Of a DNA stretch of 32,472 bases, positions 25,881-32,472 are shown piece after piece. Below the pieces are notes generated by a model. The model searched no databases. It was not told where the DNA came from and worked only from the letters and a program-made list of their open reading frames with translations. Numbering within the stretch: position 1 is the first letter of the stretch; the number at the start of each line of letters is the position of its first letter. The stretch lies in NCBI GenBank assembly GCA_009841145.1, contig VXMJ01000034.1, forward strand, positions 1 to 32,472. The letters run 5' to 3'. Source of the DNA: Caldilineaceae bacterium SB0661_bin_34. GTDB lineage: Bacteria > Chloroflexota > Anaerolineae > Caldilineales > Caldilineaceae. The position numbers and the translations under genes are program-made.

Positions 25881-27158
25881 ATGAACGATTCTTACGGGTA
25901 TGGCCGCGACCGCGGCGATCGTGCACCGGACGGCCGCGGTTATGCAGGCCGTCAGGACCATCCTTCCCGGTACAGTGAACGGCCGGGCGGGCGGCCACAG
26001 AGCAACTATGACGATGCGCTGGAAAGCGTCCAGCGCCATTCCGTTGTCAATGGCACGGTTCTGCACGAGGATGAAGATGGCGGGATCATCGTCCAAATCA
26101 ACGGTGCGCGGTTCGAGGGCAAGGTCTCGGAGACCGAACTTCGCCAACTGCCGCTCGAGATGCAGGCGGATCTGCGGGAGGAGGGACACACCTGCGAGTT
26201 CTTCGTGCGGCGTACACCGGCCCGGAATTCCTCCGCCGATGAGCCGATGTACTACGACCTGACCATCACCGGCCTGTGGCGTGAGGAAGACTGGCGCTTG
26301 GCCGAAGACGCCCTGCGCTCCGGCGACGTGTTCCCCGCCGTACCGACCAAGTACAACAAAGGCGGCCTGCTGGTTCGTTTCGGCAGGATGCTGGAAGGCT
26401 TTGTACCGATTTCACACATCTGGAATTTCCCCTCCTTCCGCGAGCCGGAGCAGCGCGAGGAAGCGCTCAACCGCTGGGTCAACGAAGGCGAGGAAATGCC
26501 GGTCAAGGTCATTGAGGTCACACGCGAAAAGCGCAAGCTGGTCCTTTCCAACAAGGAGGCTGTCCTCGATCGCAACCGCGAAGACAAGGCGGCCCTGTTC
26601 GAGACCCTGCAGGTGGGTGACGTGGTGGAAGGCACCGTGCGCAACATCAGGGACTTCGGTGCCTTTGTCGACATTGGCGGCGTCGAAGGCCTGCTGCACA
26701 TCAGCGAGATCGACTGGGACCTGGTGCGACACCCCAGCGACTACCTCCAGGAAGGCCAGGTTCTGGAGGTCAAGGTCCTGCACATCGACCGGGAGAAGGG
26801 CCGCGTCAAGCTGAGCCGCAAAGCCCTCGCACCGACCCCGTGGAAGACTGTGCCCGAGCGGTACAACGTGGGCCAGGTAGTGTGGGTGGACATCACCAAG
26901 AAGAAGGACTTCGGCGCCTTTGCCAAGCTCGAACCCGGTGTCGAGGGATTGATTCACGTGTCCGAAGTGGCGCCCAAGGCGGAGCGCAACCCGATGGTGA
27001 CCATCAACGAGGGCGACCGGCTTGAAGTGGAAATCATCCGCATCGACGCCGCCAACCAACGCATCGGTCTCAGCCGCGCCCGTGTTCTCAACGCGTCGTC
27101 GGGCTGGTCCGCATCCGGGGAATTCGAAGACGACTACGATGATTACAACGACTATTAG
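25881..27158 (+). CDS. rpsA: S1 RNA-binding protein, four S1 domains (30S ribosomal protein S1-like)
   Basis: A 425-residue RNA-binding protein likely to help mRNA dock on the 30S subunit. The N-terminal 45 residues are Gly/Arg/Asp-rich and disordered. Four S1 folds follow at about 54-110, 148-220, 246-314 and 331-400. The last two carry the strongest signatures: RDFGAFVDIGGVEGLLHISEI and KKDFGAFAKLEPGVEGLIHVSEV. An acidic/Tyr tail (FEDDYDDYNDY) closes it. Enterobacterial S1 has six domains, while four is usual in many other phyla. AGGA lies 12 nt before the ATG, which is rather far. It has its own strong promoter and leader. A general S1-domain RNA-binding protein is the alternative reading. 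Confidence 0.9.
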   Translation: MNDSYGYGRDRGDRAPDGRGYAGRQDHPSRYSERPGGRPQSNYDDALESVQRHSVVNGTVLHEDEDGGIIVQINGARFEGKVSETELRQLPLEMQADLREEGHTCEFFVRRTPARNSSADEPMYYDLTITGLWREEDWRLAEDALRSGDVFPAVPTKYNKGGLLVRFGRMLEGFVPISHIWNFPSFREPEQREEALNRWVNEGEEMPVKVIEVTREKRKLVLSNKEAVLDRNREDKAALFETLQVGDVVEGTVRNIRDFGAFVDIGGVEGLLHISEIDWDLVRHPSDYLQEGQVLEVKVLHIDREKGRVKLSRKALAPTPWKTVPERYNVGQVVWVDITKKKDFGAFAKLEPGVEGLIHVSEVAPKAERNPMVTINEGDRLEVEIIRIDAANQRIGLSRARVLNASSGWSASGEFEDDYDDYNDY

Positions 27159-27189
27159 GCCGGATCGGGCGTTGCCCGCACTGATCAGG

Positions 27190-27222
27190 AACCGACCGAA
27201 CCGACTGGCCAAGCGGTCGGTT
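27190..27222 (+). terminator. Hairpin, possible terminator after the S1 gene
   Basis: Arms AACCGACCG (27190-27198) and CGGTCGGTT (27214-27222) pair perfectly over 9 bp around a 15-nt loop. It lies 31 bp after the S1 stop. The following bases (TGATT) are only weakly T-rich, so termination efficiency is uncertain. Confidence 0.4.
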
Positions 27223-27271
27223 TGATTCCGGTAGCACACCGCGGCCTGCGAGTGGTCGTCGCTTCGAAGCC

Positions 27272-27706
27272 GTGGCTCGACTTCGGTACGTAACCGGCGG
27301 AGGCGTGGTCCTGTGCATGGATCAGGTGGTCCTGCTGGACAGGCCTTCGCGCCAGGAGATACGGCTGCCCAAGGGCCATGTCGAACCGGGGGAGGAGCCG
27401 GAGGTGGCCGCTCGGCGGGAGACCGCGGAGGAAACCGGCTTCGCGGATCTACGCTTGTTGGCCGATTTGGGTGTGCAGACGGTGAAGTTCGAGTATCTGA
27501 ACAAACGGGTCCGCCGAACCGAGCACTGGTTCCTTTACCAGCTCGGTTCGGCCGTCAGGCAGGGCCGGTCCCCGGAAGATGAACGGCAGTTCAGAACGAT
27601 GTGGCGTCCCTGGGACTTGGCGCGTGATCTGCTGACGTTTGAGGCCGAACGACGGGTATTGGCCGAAGCAATATTGGTTTGGCGGAAGCTGCAGGCGCGG
27701 GCCTGA
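27272..27706 (+). CDS. Nudix hydrolase
   Basis: A 144-residue hydrolase of a nucleoside diphosphate linked to another group. The Nudix box is intact (G-x5-E-x7-RE-x2-EE-x-G), running from GHVEPGEE to RETAEETGF, and sits at about residues 34-58. Upstream GGGVVLCMDQVVLLDR is the usual first beta-sheet. The start is GTG 27272 with no good ribosome-binding site. The WRPWDLARDLLTFEAER segment resembles NUDT2/diadenosine tetraphosphate-type and NTP-pyrophosphohydrolase relatives. The substrate cannot be named. It lies about 110 bp after S1 and converges on infA. Confidence 0.88.
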   Translation: MARLRYVTGGGVVLCMDQVVLLDRPSRQEIRLPKGHVEPGEEPEVAARRETAEETGFADLRLLADLGVQTVKFEYLNKRVRRTEHWFLYQLGSAVRQGRSPEDERQFRTMWRPWDLARDLLTFEAERRVLAEAILVWRKLQARA

Positions 27707-27741
27707 TGCTCCATCGGCCCGTCCGAAATTCCGGGTAGGGC

Positions 27742-27984
27742 CTACCGGCGGTAGGTGCCGCCGGCTTGGGAGCGGTGGCGGTAGGTGATGCGCCCTTTGG
27801 TCAGGTCGTACGGACTGACCTCGATGGTCACGCGGTCTCCGAGCAGGACCTTGATGTAGTTCTTGCGCATGTGCCCGGAGAGATAGGCAAGGATACGGTG
27901 GCCGTTTTCCATTTCAACTCGGAAGTTGGCGTTGGGCAGCGTCTCCACCACCGATCCCTCCATCTCAATCTTTTCCTTGCTCAT
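27742..27984 (-). CDS. infA: Translation initiation factor IF-1
   Basis: An 80-residue OB-fold protein that binds the ribosomal A site during initiation and works with IF2 and IF3. The core motifs are complete: [38 protein letters not shown] and [14 protein letters not shown] short extra tail ([11 protein letters not shown]) extends beyond the usual 72 residues. It lies 43 bp downstream of rpsU on the same strand and is probably on the same transcript, from the TATAAT at 28293-28288. A GGAATGAG stretch just before the ATG is a modest ribosome-binding site. Confidence 0.97.
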   Translation of the reverse strand: MSKEKIEMEGSVVETLPNANFRVEMENGHRILAYLSGHMRKNYIKVLLGDRVTIEVSPYDLTKGRITYRHRSQAGGTYRR

Positions 27985-28027
27985 CTCATTCCATTCTCCG
28001 TGGCTGGTCCGGCTTCGATCCCAGAGG

Positions 28028-28234
28028 TTAGTACCTGCGCCTGCTGCGCGCCCGCGCCATCGTTCGTTGGGCCTTGCGGATGGCTTTCTGCTTCTTGATG
28101 CGGTTGACTTCGCTTCTGGAGGTGAACCAGCGCTTCTGCCTCACCTGGGGCAGGATGCGGGCCTCGGAAACAGCTTTGCGGAATCGTCGCAACAGCGACT
28201 CCTGGGATTCGCCAGGCCGGAGATCTACGGTAAT
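28028..28234 (-). CDS. rpsU: 30S ribosomal protein S21 with apparent ATT start codon
   Basis: Encodes a 68-residue bS21: (M)[19 protein letters not shown], then [16 protein letters not shown], and a long Lys/Arg tail ending RSRRRY. The LLRRFRKAV core and Arg-rich end are diagnostic of the family. Reading back from the core, the frame has no ATG, GTG or TTG before an in-frame TAG at 28276-28274. An ATT at 28234-28232 is preceded by AGAGGTG with 5 nt spacing, an ideal Shine-Dalgarno, and gives exactly the usual S21 N-terminus. A second ATT seven codons upstream has no such site. The only downstream TTG would remove part of the core. Gene identity is firm; the ATT start is inference from the sequence. 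infA follows 43 bp downstream. Confidence 0.88.
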   Translation of the reverse strand: MTVDLRPGESQESLLRRFRKAVSEARILPQVRQKRWFTSRSEVNRIKKQKAIRKAQRTMARARSRRRY

Positions 28235-28287
28235 GGGAACACCTCTGCCAATGTTTTTGGAACAAATACAATCCTACGCAGCACACG

Positions 28288-28295
28288 ATTATACT
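28288..28295. promoter_or_regulatory. Overlapping divergent -10 boxes for rpsU-infA and rsmG
   Basis: The 8-bp ATTATACT reads as TATAAT on the minus strand (28293-28288, for rpsU-infA) and TATACT on the plus strand (28290-28295, for rsmG). Leftward transcripts would start near 28281, about 47 nt before the rpsU ATT. Rightward transcripts would start near 28302, about 4 nt before the rsmG ATG. The two polymerases could not occupy it together. Confidence 0.5.
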
Positions 28296-28305
28296 CGTTC
28301 CCCGA

Positions 28306-29082
28306 ATGACCAACACAAAACCGGATGTCTCATTTCGACAGGCCGTGCGCCGTCTCCTGGCGGACCGGGCTCGCGCCATGGGATTGCCGCTGGATGATCG
28401 CCAACTGGAGCGGTTCGCCCTTTTCGCCGACTGCCTGCGGGACGGCAATACCCGGATCAACCTGACCGCCATCACGGACGTGGAAGGGATCGTGTTGAAA
28501 CACTTCCTGGACTCGATGGCGGTGTGGCCGGCGCTATCCCGCGAACTTGAGGACTTGAGGGATGGCAACCGACTGGCCGTGCTGGATGTCGGAACCGGTG
28601 CCGGGTTGCCCGGTATCGCGCTGGCCATCCTTGATCCGGACATTCAACTCACGTTGATGGACGGCACTCTCCGAAAGGTGGACTTCCTGACCGCGGCCTG
28701 CAAGACGCTGGACATGACGGAAGTCGCCGTGGTGCACGGCCGGGCGGAGGAACTGGGACGGCAGCCGGCCTTCCGGGAACAGTTTCCCGTGGTCGTGGCC
28801 AGGGGTCTTGCACCCTTGCCAACACTGCTGGAGTACCTGGTTCCGTTGACCGGTGTCGGCGGTCTGTGTCTGGCCTACAAAGGACCGAACCTACCCGTGG
28901 AACTGCAGGCGGCTCGCCCGGCCCTGCAGGCCCTGCGGGTGGACGTGGAAAGGGTAATCCCGGTCCAGGTGCCCGGGCTGGATGCAACCCGGCGGGTGGC
29001 GGTGTTCCGGAAGACCCGGACCACCGCGACCAAGTACCCGCGCGGCCAGGGTCAGCCGCGGCGGCGTCCGTTGCAGGCCTGA
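28306..29082 (+). CDS. rsmG: 16S rRNA (guanine-N7) methyltransferase RsmG (GidB)
   Basis: Methylates N7 of G527 (E. coli numbering) in 16S rRNA using SAM; loss of the enzyme gives low-level streptomycin resistance in other bacteria. The 258-residue protein has NLTAITDVEGIVLKHFLDS, the SAM site VLDVGTGAGLPGIALAI, ARGLAPLPTLLEYLVPL, a KGPN loop and the closing TKYPRGQGQPRRRPL. All are typical; the N-terminus is slightly long. No Shine-Dalgarno precedes the ATG at 28306, and a TATACT box ends 10 nt before it, so the mRNA is probably leaderless. It is divergent from rpsU-infA. Confidence 0.95.
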   Translation: MTNTKPDVSFRQAVRRLLADRARAMGLPLDDRQLERFALFADCLRDGNTRINLTAITDVEGIVLKHFLDSMAVWPALSRELEDLRDGNRLAVLDVGTGAGLPGIALAILDPDIQLTLMDGTLRKVDFLTAACKTLDMTEVAVVHGRAEELGRQPAFREQFPVVVARGLAPLPTLLEYLVPLTGVGGLCLAYKGPNLPVELQAARPALQALRVDVERVIPVQVPGLDATRRVAVFRKTRTTATKYPRGQGQPRRRPLQA

Positions 29083-29102
29083 TGCGACAGGCGGGGGCCC
29101 AA

Positions 29103-30866
29103 TCAGCCGAAGGCGCCGTTGCCGATTCCAAAGACGTTGTCCGGGTCGGCACTGTGTTTGAGTTCCCTGAGCATTGAGCGGCTGGTCGAGGTCATGACCC
29201 GATCCAGATATCGCTGTCGCAGCTTGCCAACGCCGTGGTGGTGGGAGATGGAACCGTCGGCGGCCAGAATTGCCTCCCTGATTCCGTGCTCGATGTCGAT
29301 AAAAACCTCAAGGGGATTTTCCAGGCCGCGGTTCGAAAAACCATGGGTGAAGTAGATGCAGACTCCCGAGTGGTACACCTGCGTGATGCGGGCGGAAATG
29401 AACGGATTGCCGTACAGGCTGTGTTTGGCATGCAGGTTCAGGGCCGCCTGCTTGACCGAGTCCACCACATTGTGGATGTTGTCCCAGGTGGTGGAGGTTT
29501 CGTAGGTCTCGCCGGAAATGTGATAGGGCGCCAGGAAATCCCGGATGTAGGCGATGGCATAGGTCAGCATATAGCCCCGCTTGCCGTTTTCGGAGCCTCC
29601 GGCCACGCCTCGAAACGACTTGGCCAGTGATTTGATGTGGCGGGCCTGATGGGAGACCTCCGATCTGGAACCTTCCATCACCACGGTCGCGGCCGAGATG
29701 TTGTGCAGATCAAACCGGTACAGTTTTTCCAGGGCCGTGCGCTGAATCGTTTGCTCCACTGCCTTGAGGCCGGTGGCCTCGGGTTTGAGGGCCTGGCTGA
29801 ATCGAAACTGAAGGTTGTCGACGAGGCGTACACTGGCCGGCACCACTCCGGAACGCTGCAGGCGGAGCATGAAATCCACACCCCGGGGGAAGTCCGGGAA
29901 CACATACGAGGCGTACCGGGTTTCCTCGGGAATCCGGTGGATGTTGACCACTGCTTCGGTGATCAGGCCCAGGTTGCCTTCGCTGCCGAACACGAGGTCC
30001 CGCGGTTGAATGCCCGCCGAACGGCGCGGCGCGGAATCATGGTGGGTGATCTCGCCCCGGGGACTGATGAGGGTAACCTTCTCGACAATCTGCTCGATGT
30101 TGCCGTATCGATTTTTCTTCATGCCGCTGGCGTTGGTCGAAATCCAGCCTCCCAGCGTAGACAACTCCATGCTGTCGGGCTCGTGGCCCACAATCCAGCC
30201 CTTGGCGCGCAGCGCGCGTTCCAGTTCACTGCCGGTGATGCCGGCCTGCACGCAGGCTGTCTGATTCGTCTCGTCGATCGACAGCACCCGATTCATGCGG
30301 CTCATGTCCACCGATACGATGGGACGGGTCTCTGCCGGCGACAGCAGTAGGGCGTTGCTGACGTTGGTGCCTCCGCCATAAGGTACCAGGCACACGCCGT
30401 GTTGTCCTGCCAGTTGGATCAGCTGTTTGGCTTCCTCGGTGGATTCGGGCCAGACCACGAGATCGGCCACTCGCTCCAGGTTCTCGTAGATGACCTGGTA
30501 CAGCTCCCAATTGGACGTTTGCCCGTGACTGTGATTGAGTCGCACCTTGGGGTTGTCCGAGACGCGGTCCTGGGTCAAGGTTGTCTCGATGGCCCGGCGA
30601 AACTCGGGACACGGCCGCGGTTCCGGTACAACGGGCGCGGTGTTGGGCGACTTTAAGTCGGTGGGGTCGATTTCGTGGCCCAGGATGTCCTGAACGAAAG
30701 GCCAGAATAGTGGCATCTCGGTCCCGGACATGTCATAGCGGTGGCCGGTCAATTCCACCACGCCGCGCTCGTTGAGCCGGAAGCACGTGTCGCGGTATCC
30801 CCACAGATGGTCGTGCAGGGATGGGTCCAGGGACTGACCGGAACGGTTCAGGGCCTTGTCCGCCAT
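29103..30866 (-). CDS. FAD-dependent alkyldihydroxyacetonephosphate synthase-like protein
   Basis: A 587-residue flavoprotein of the FAD_binding_4/FAD-oxidase_C family that closely resembles animal alkyl-DHAP synthase, the enzyme that swaps an acyl for an alkyl chain to begin ether-lipid synthesis. Conserved blocks include LWGYRDTCFR, the FAD-site VPYGGGTNVS (161-170), GHEPDSMELSTLGGW (H228), PASVRLVDN (R347), GVCIYF (Y505) and SISHHHGVGKLR (His 542-544). These correspond to residues known to act in the mammalian enzyme, including the HHH motif. AAAGGA stands 9 nt before the ATG. Many bacterial relatives are labelled simply FAD-binding oxidase, and a lactate- or glycolate-type oxidase is the alternative. 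No acyl-DHAP-forming acyltransferase is adjacent. There is no targeting signal. Confidence 0.85.
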   Translation of the reverse strand: MADKALNRSGQSLDPSLHDHLWGYRDTCFRLNERGVVELTGHRYDMSGTEMPLFWPFVQDILGHEIDPTDLKSPNTAPVVPEPRPCPEFRRAIETTLTQDRVSDNPKVRLNHSHGQTSNWELYQVIYENLERVADLVVWPESTEEAKQLIQLAGQHGVCLVPYGGGTNVSNALLLSPAETRPIVSVDMSRMNRVLSIDETNQTACVQAGITGSELERALRAKGWIVGHEPDSMELSTLGGWISTNASGMKKNRYGNIEQIVEKVTLISPRGEITHHDSAPRRSAGIQPRDLVFGSEGNLGLITEAVVNIHRIPEETRYASYVFPDFPRGVDFMLRLQRSGVVPASVRLVDNLQFRFSQALKPEATGLKAVEQTIQRTALEKLYRFDLHNISAATVVMEGSRSEVSHQARHIKSLAKSFRGVAGGSENGKRGYMLTYAIAYIRDFLAPYHISGETYETSTTWDNIHNVVDSVKQAALNLHAKHSLYGNPFISARITQVYHSGVCIYFTHGFSNRGLENPLEVFIDIEHGIREAILAADGSISHHHGVGKLRQRYLDRVMTSTSRSMLRELKHSADPDNVFGIGNGAFG

Positions 30867-30911
30867 GGCCAGAATCCTTTGGCAAAGATGAGGAGTACGG
30901 AGCGGGCCTCC

Positions 30912-30917
30912 ATTCTA
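30912..30917 (-). promoter_or_regulatory. -10 box for the alkyl-DHAP synthase-like gene
   Basis: TAGAAT on the minus strand in the context TAGTAGAATGGAGG. It matches the box of the Uma2 gene at 3544-3539 (AGTAGAATGGAG). Transcription would begin near 30905, about 38 nt before the ATG at 30866. Confidence 0.4.
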
Positions 30918-31052
30918 CTATCTGAGGGGATGGTCGGCCGGGATGCACCGATTCCGATGTCCGAGTGTCGCCTGTGGCTCGCCGATACTGTGATCCCGCC
31001 TGCACCGTCTGCAGGAGGGAGCACCGCGGTCTGGCTGTGGCAGACTCATTGC

Positions 31053-31790
31053 ATGGCCCTTTCGCTCTTGCCCCGCCATTTCTGGCAGGCCCTGGCCGCC
31101 GTTGCTGTCTTGATGTTGATGCTCGCGGCCTGCCGGGCCGATGCTCCTGACGAACCGGTCCCCCGCGTGGCCGGCGAGGAGTTGACCCAGGCGGCCGAAA
31201 TTGCTCCGGGTGAGTTGCCTGTGGGCCACACCCGGGAGGGATTTCTCTACCTTGGGTCCCCGGAAGCCCCCCTGGTTCTGTACGAGATCTTCAACGCCAA
31301 TTGCCCGGGATGCGGCAACCATCACCGGTCCCGGTTGCCGTCCCTGGTGCGGGAACATGTCCAAAGCGGCGTGGTCCAGATGGTCTTGGTGGATTTGGCC
31401 ATCAGTCCGGAGTGGGGCGAGCAGGCGCATTTCACGGCCTGGTGTCTGGGCCGGCAGGTCGGCGCCCAAAGTCAATGGCAGTTTTGGACGGATCTGTACG
31501 AAGGGCAGGCCTCCTGGATCGCCGAAGGCGAGGAATTCTCGCTCCGACTGGCCGAAGAGGCAGGAGCCGAAGTGTCGGTGTTGCAGACCTGCATCGAAAC
31601 GCAGGCTCCCGCCGCGGTGGCCGAACTTCAGGCCATAGCCGAGGATCGGCTGCTGCCGGAGCGATGGTCCACGCCCGTCTTCCGCATTGAGGACAGGACC
31701 GGCCGTTTCCTGGCGTCGCAGGTTGGCTCGCCGTCACTGGAGGCCTGGCAACGGCTTGTGGAGCAGGCCTTGGCCGTGGCTTCCTGGTAG
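31053..31790 (+). CDS. DsbA-like thioredoxin-fold lipoprotein
   Basis: A 245-residue protein with a lipoprotein signal: hydrophobic residues 13-24 and lipobox LAAC with C27 as the lipidation site, so it is held on the outer face of the membrane. The mature part is a thioredoxin-fold/DsbA domain: SPEAPLVLYEIF, the redox motif NCPGCGNHH (C84, C87), WCLGRQVGAQSQW, an LQTCIET second Cys region, and the cis-Pro site STPVFRI. It probably forms or reshuffles disulfides in exported proteins. The CPGC motif differs from the CPYC or CPHC of classic DsbA. The start at ATG 31053 is chosen because the signal peptide begins there; its ribosome-binding site is poor. It is divergent from the flavoprotein gene by about 186 bp. 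Confidence 0.85.
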   Translation: MALSLLPRHFWQALAAVAVLMLMLAACRADAPDEPVPRVAGEELTQAAEIAPGELPVGHTREGFLYLGSPEAPLVLYEIFNANCPGCGNHHRSRLPSLVREHVQSGVVQMVLVDLAISPEWGEQAHFTAWCLGRQVGAQSQWQFWTDLYEGQASWIAEGEEFSLRLAEEAGAEVSVLQTCIETQAPAAVAELQAIAEDRLLPERWSTPVFRIEDRTGRFLASQVGSPSLEAWQRLVEQALAVASW

Positions 31791-31819
31791 CGTGTTGTCA
31801 GGCCGGCAGTTCTGTTCCT

Positions 31820-32472
31820 TTACCTGGTACATTCCGGTACCGGTTCGGGTGATTCGCTCTCGGTTGATGGGGGCTCCGTTGCACGCCCCCGCAACTCGAG
31901 TCCGGGTGGAGCAGTCCCCACCGCTGTCCTGGTTCGTTCGGCGAGCAGGGCCTTGACCTCCCTGTAGGGCATGTACAACGTTATCTCCTCGTCGTACAGC
32001 CTCGCCAGAATGTTGCAGGCGGCATTGACGTCCGCGTCCAGCACAGCCCCGTCGAGACAGTAAAACCGGTCCCAGCGACGCGTGCCCTGCAACAGGCCGG
32101 TGCGGGAGTCGACTTGCGATGTGTAGGCCGGATTGACCAATGCCAACGCAGAACCTCTGCGCCGAGATATCGAGGTGAGGGTGTCCGCCATCACGCCCTT
32201 GACCCAGCCGCTCAAACGGCGGTTGGTGTCCCTGTGGCGGTACGGAGCGGACTTCATGTGTGCGGACAGGTCCTCGCAGGCAATGGTGCCGGCCTTGTCC
32301 ACGACGGTGTGGGCGGCGTGGCAGAGGTGGTCGCGCACCTGCCTGTGGTGCCGGGTCCGTCGCCGGTCCCACTTCTGGTTGCCGAGGTTGTTCTTTCGGA
32401 TGGTGTCGGCCTTGCGATGGTTGCCCTTGGCCCGGTGCTTCTGCTCGGTGTCCCGGAGGTGATTGCGCCGCG
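31820..32472 (-). CDS. tnpB: TnpB (IS605 OrfB family), 5' part beyond the window
   Basis: The last 216 residues of a TnpB, the RNA-guided nuclease carried by IS200/IS605 and IS1341-type elements; the frame is open to the window edge. Visible parts are a basic region (KADTIRKNNLGNQKWDRRR), the RuvC-II-like GTIACEDLSAHMKS with the catalytic Glu, and the RuvC-III block VLDADVNAACNILARL with the catalytic Asp. Between them the usual CPxCG zinc ribbon is missing: the protein reads NPAYTSQVDSRTG and RFYCLDG, leaving only one Cys. A zinc-ribbon-less TnpB group with a TSQxDSR motif appears to exist (recalled, not checked). The stop lies only 29 bp from the DsbA-like gene's stop. No transposase TnpA is visible. 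Confidence 0.85.
   Translation of the reverse strand, partial: RRNHLRDTEQKHRAKGNHRKADTIRKNNLGNQKWDRRRTRHHRQVRDHLCHAAHTVVDKAGTIACEDLSAHMKSAPYRHRDTNRRLSGWVKGVMADTLTSISRRRGSALALVNPAYTSQVDSRTGLLQGTRRWDRFYCLDGAVLDADVNAACNILARLYDEEITLYMPYREVKALLAERTRTAVGTAPPGLELRGRATEPPSTESESPEPVPECTR

Noticed and set aside
1..32472. CRISPR array or prophage
   Set aside because: No regularly spaced short repeats, Cas genes or phage structural genes were seen anywhere in the window.

Overview
The window is about 32 kb of GC-rich, densely packed bacterial DNA with ordinary housekeeping genes. Several traits together point to a member of the Chloroflexota, possibly a Caldilineales-like environmental lineage. These are an S1 protein with only four S1 domains, an IF-1 with a short extra basic tail, a long Arg-rich S21, and many Uma2 and AAA/PD-(D/E)XK orphan nucleases. 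A TnpB whose zinc ribbon is replaced by a DSRTG motif fits the same picture. This placement is inferred from gene style and no search was run.

Left part (1-7732) is accessory. It holds a secreted LysM-HNH-Excalibur nuclease, a Uma2-family protein, a NucS/RecB-like PD-(D/E)XK protein, an AAA-ATPase fused to a PD-(D/E)XK nuclease, and a small coiled-coil protein. Promoter-sized or longer gaps separate them, and they do not form one tidy operon.

Middle part (8282-21700) is mainly core. It holds a small membrane protein, dnaJ-prmA, trxB, murJ, a second Uma2 protein paralogous to the first, and two small membrane proteins. These are followed by a GH4 alpha-galactosidase (MelA type), tRNA-Arg(CCU), and a MoxR / DUF58 / DUF4129 operon.

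Right part (22040-32472) holds anmK and a formylglycine-type sulfatase on the minus strand, then a four-domain S1 gene behind a strong promoter and a long leader, then a Nudix hydrolase. A translation-factor pair, rpsU-infA, reads leftward and diverges from rsmG. Next come a flavoprotein very like animal alkyl-DHAP synthase (ether-lipid synthesis), a DsbA-like lipoprotein, and a partial TnpB that runs off the window.

The strongest unusual signal is rpsU. Its reading frame contains no ATG, GTG or TTG start, but a good Shine-Dalgarno sequence sits 5 nt before an ATT codon placed exactly where S21 should begin. AUU starts are famous for IF3-controlled infC, so this may be a translationally regulated S21 gene, co-transcribed with IF-1. 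Other signals are overlapping divergent -10 boxes in front of rpsU and an apparently leaderless rsmG, a perfect 24-bp inverted repeat upstream of the S1 promoter, and a recurring TGTAGAAT promoter element.
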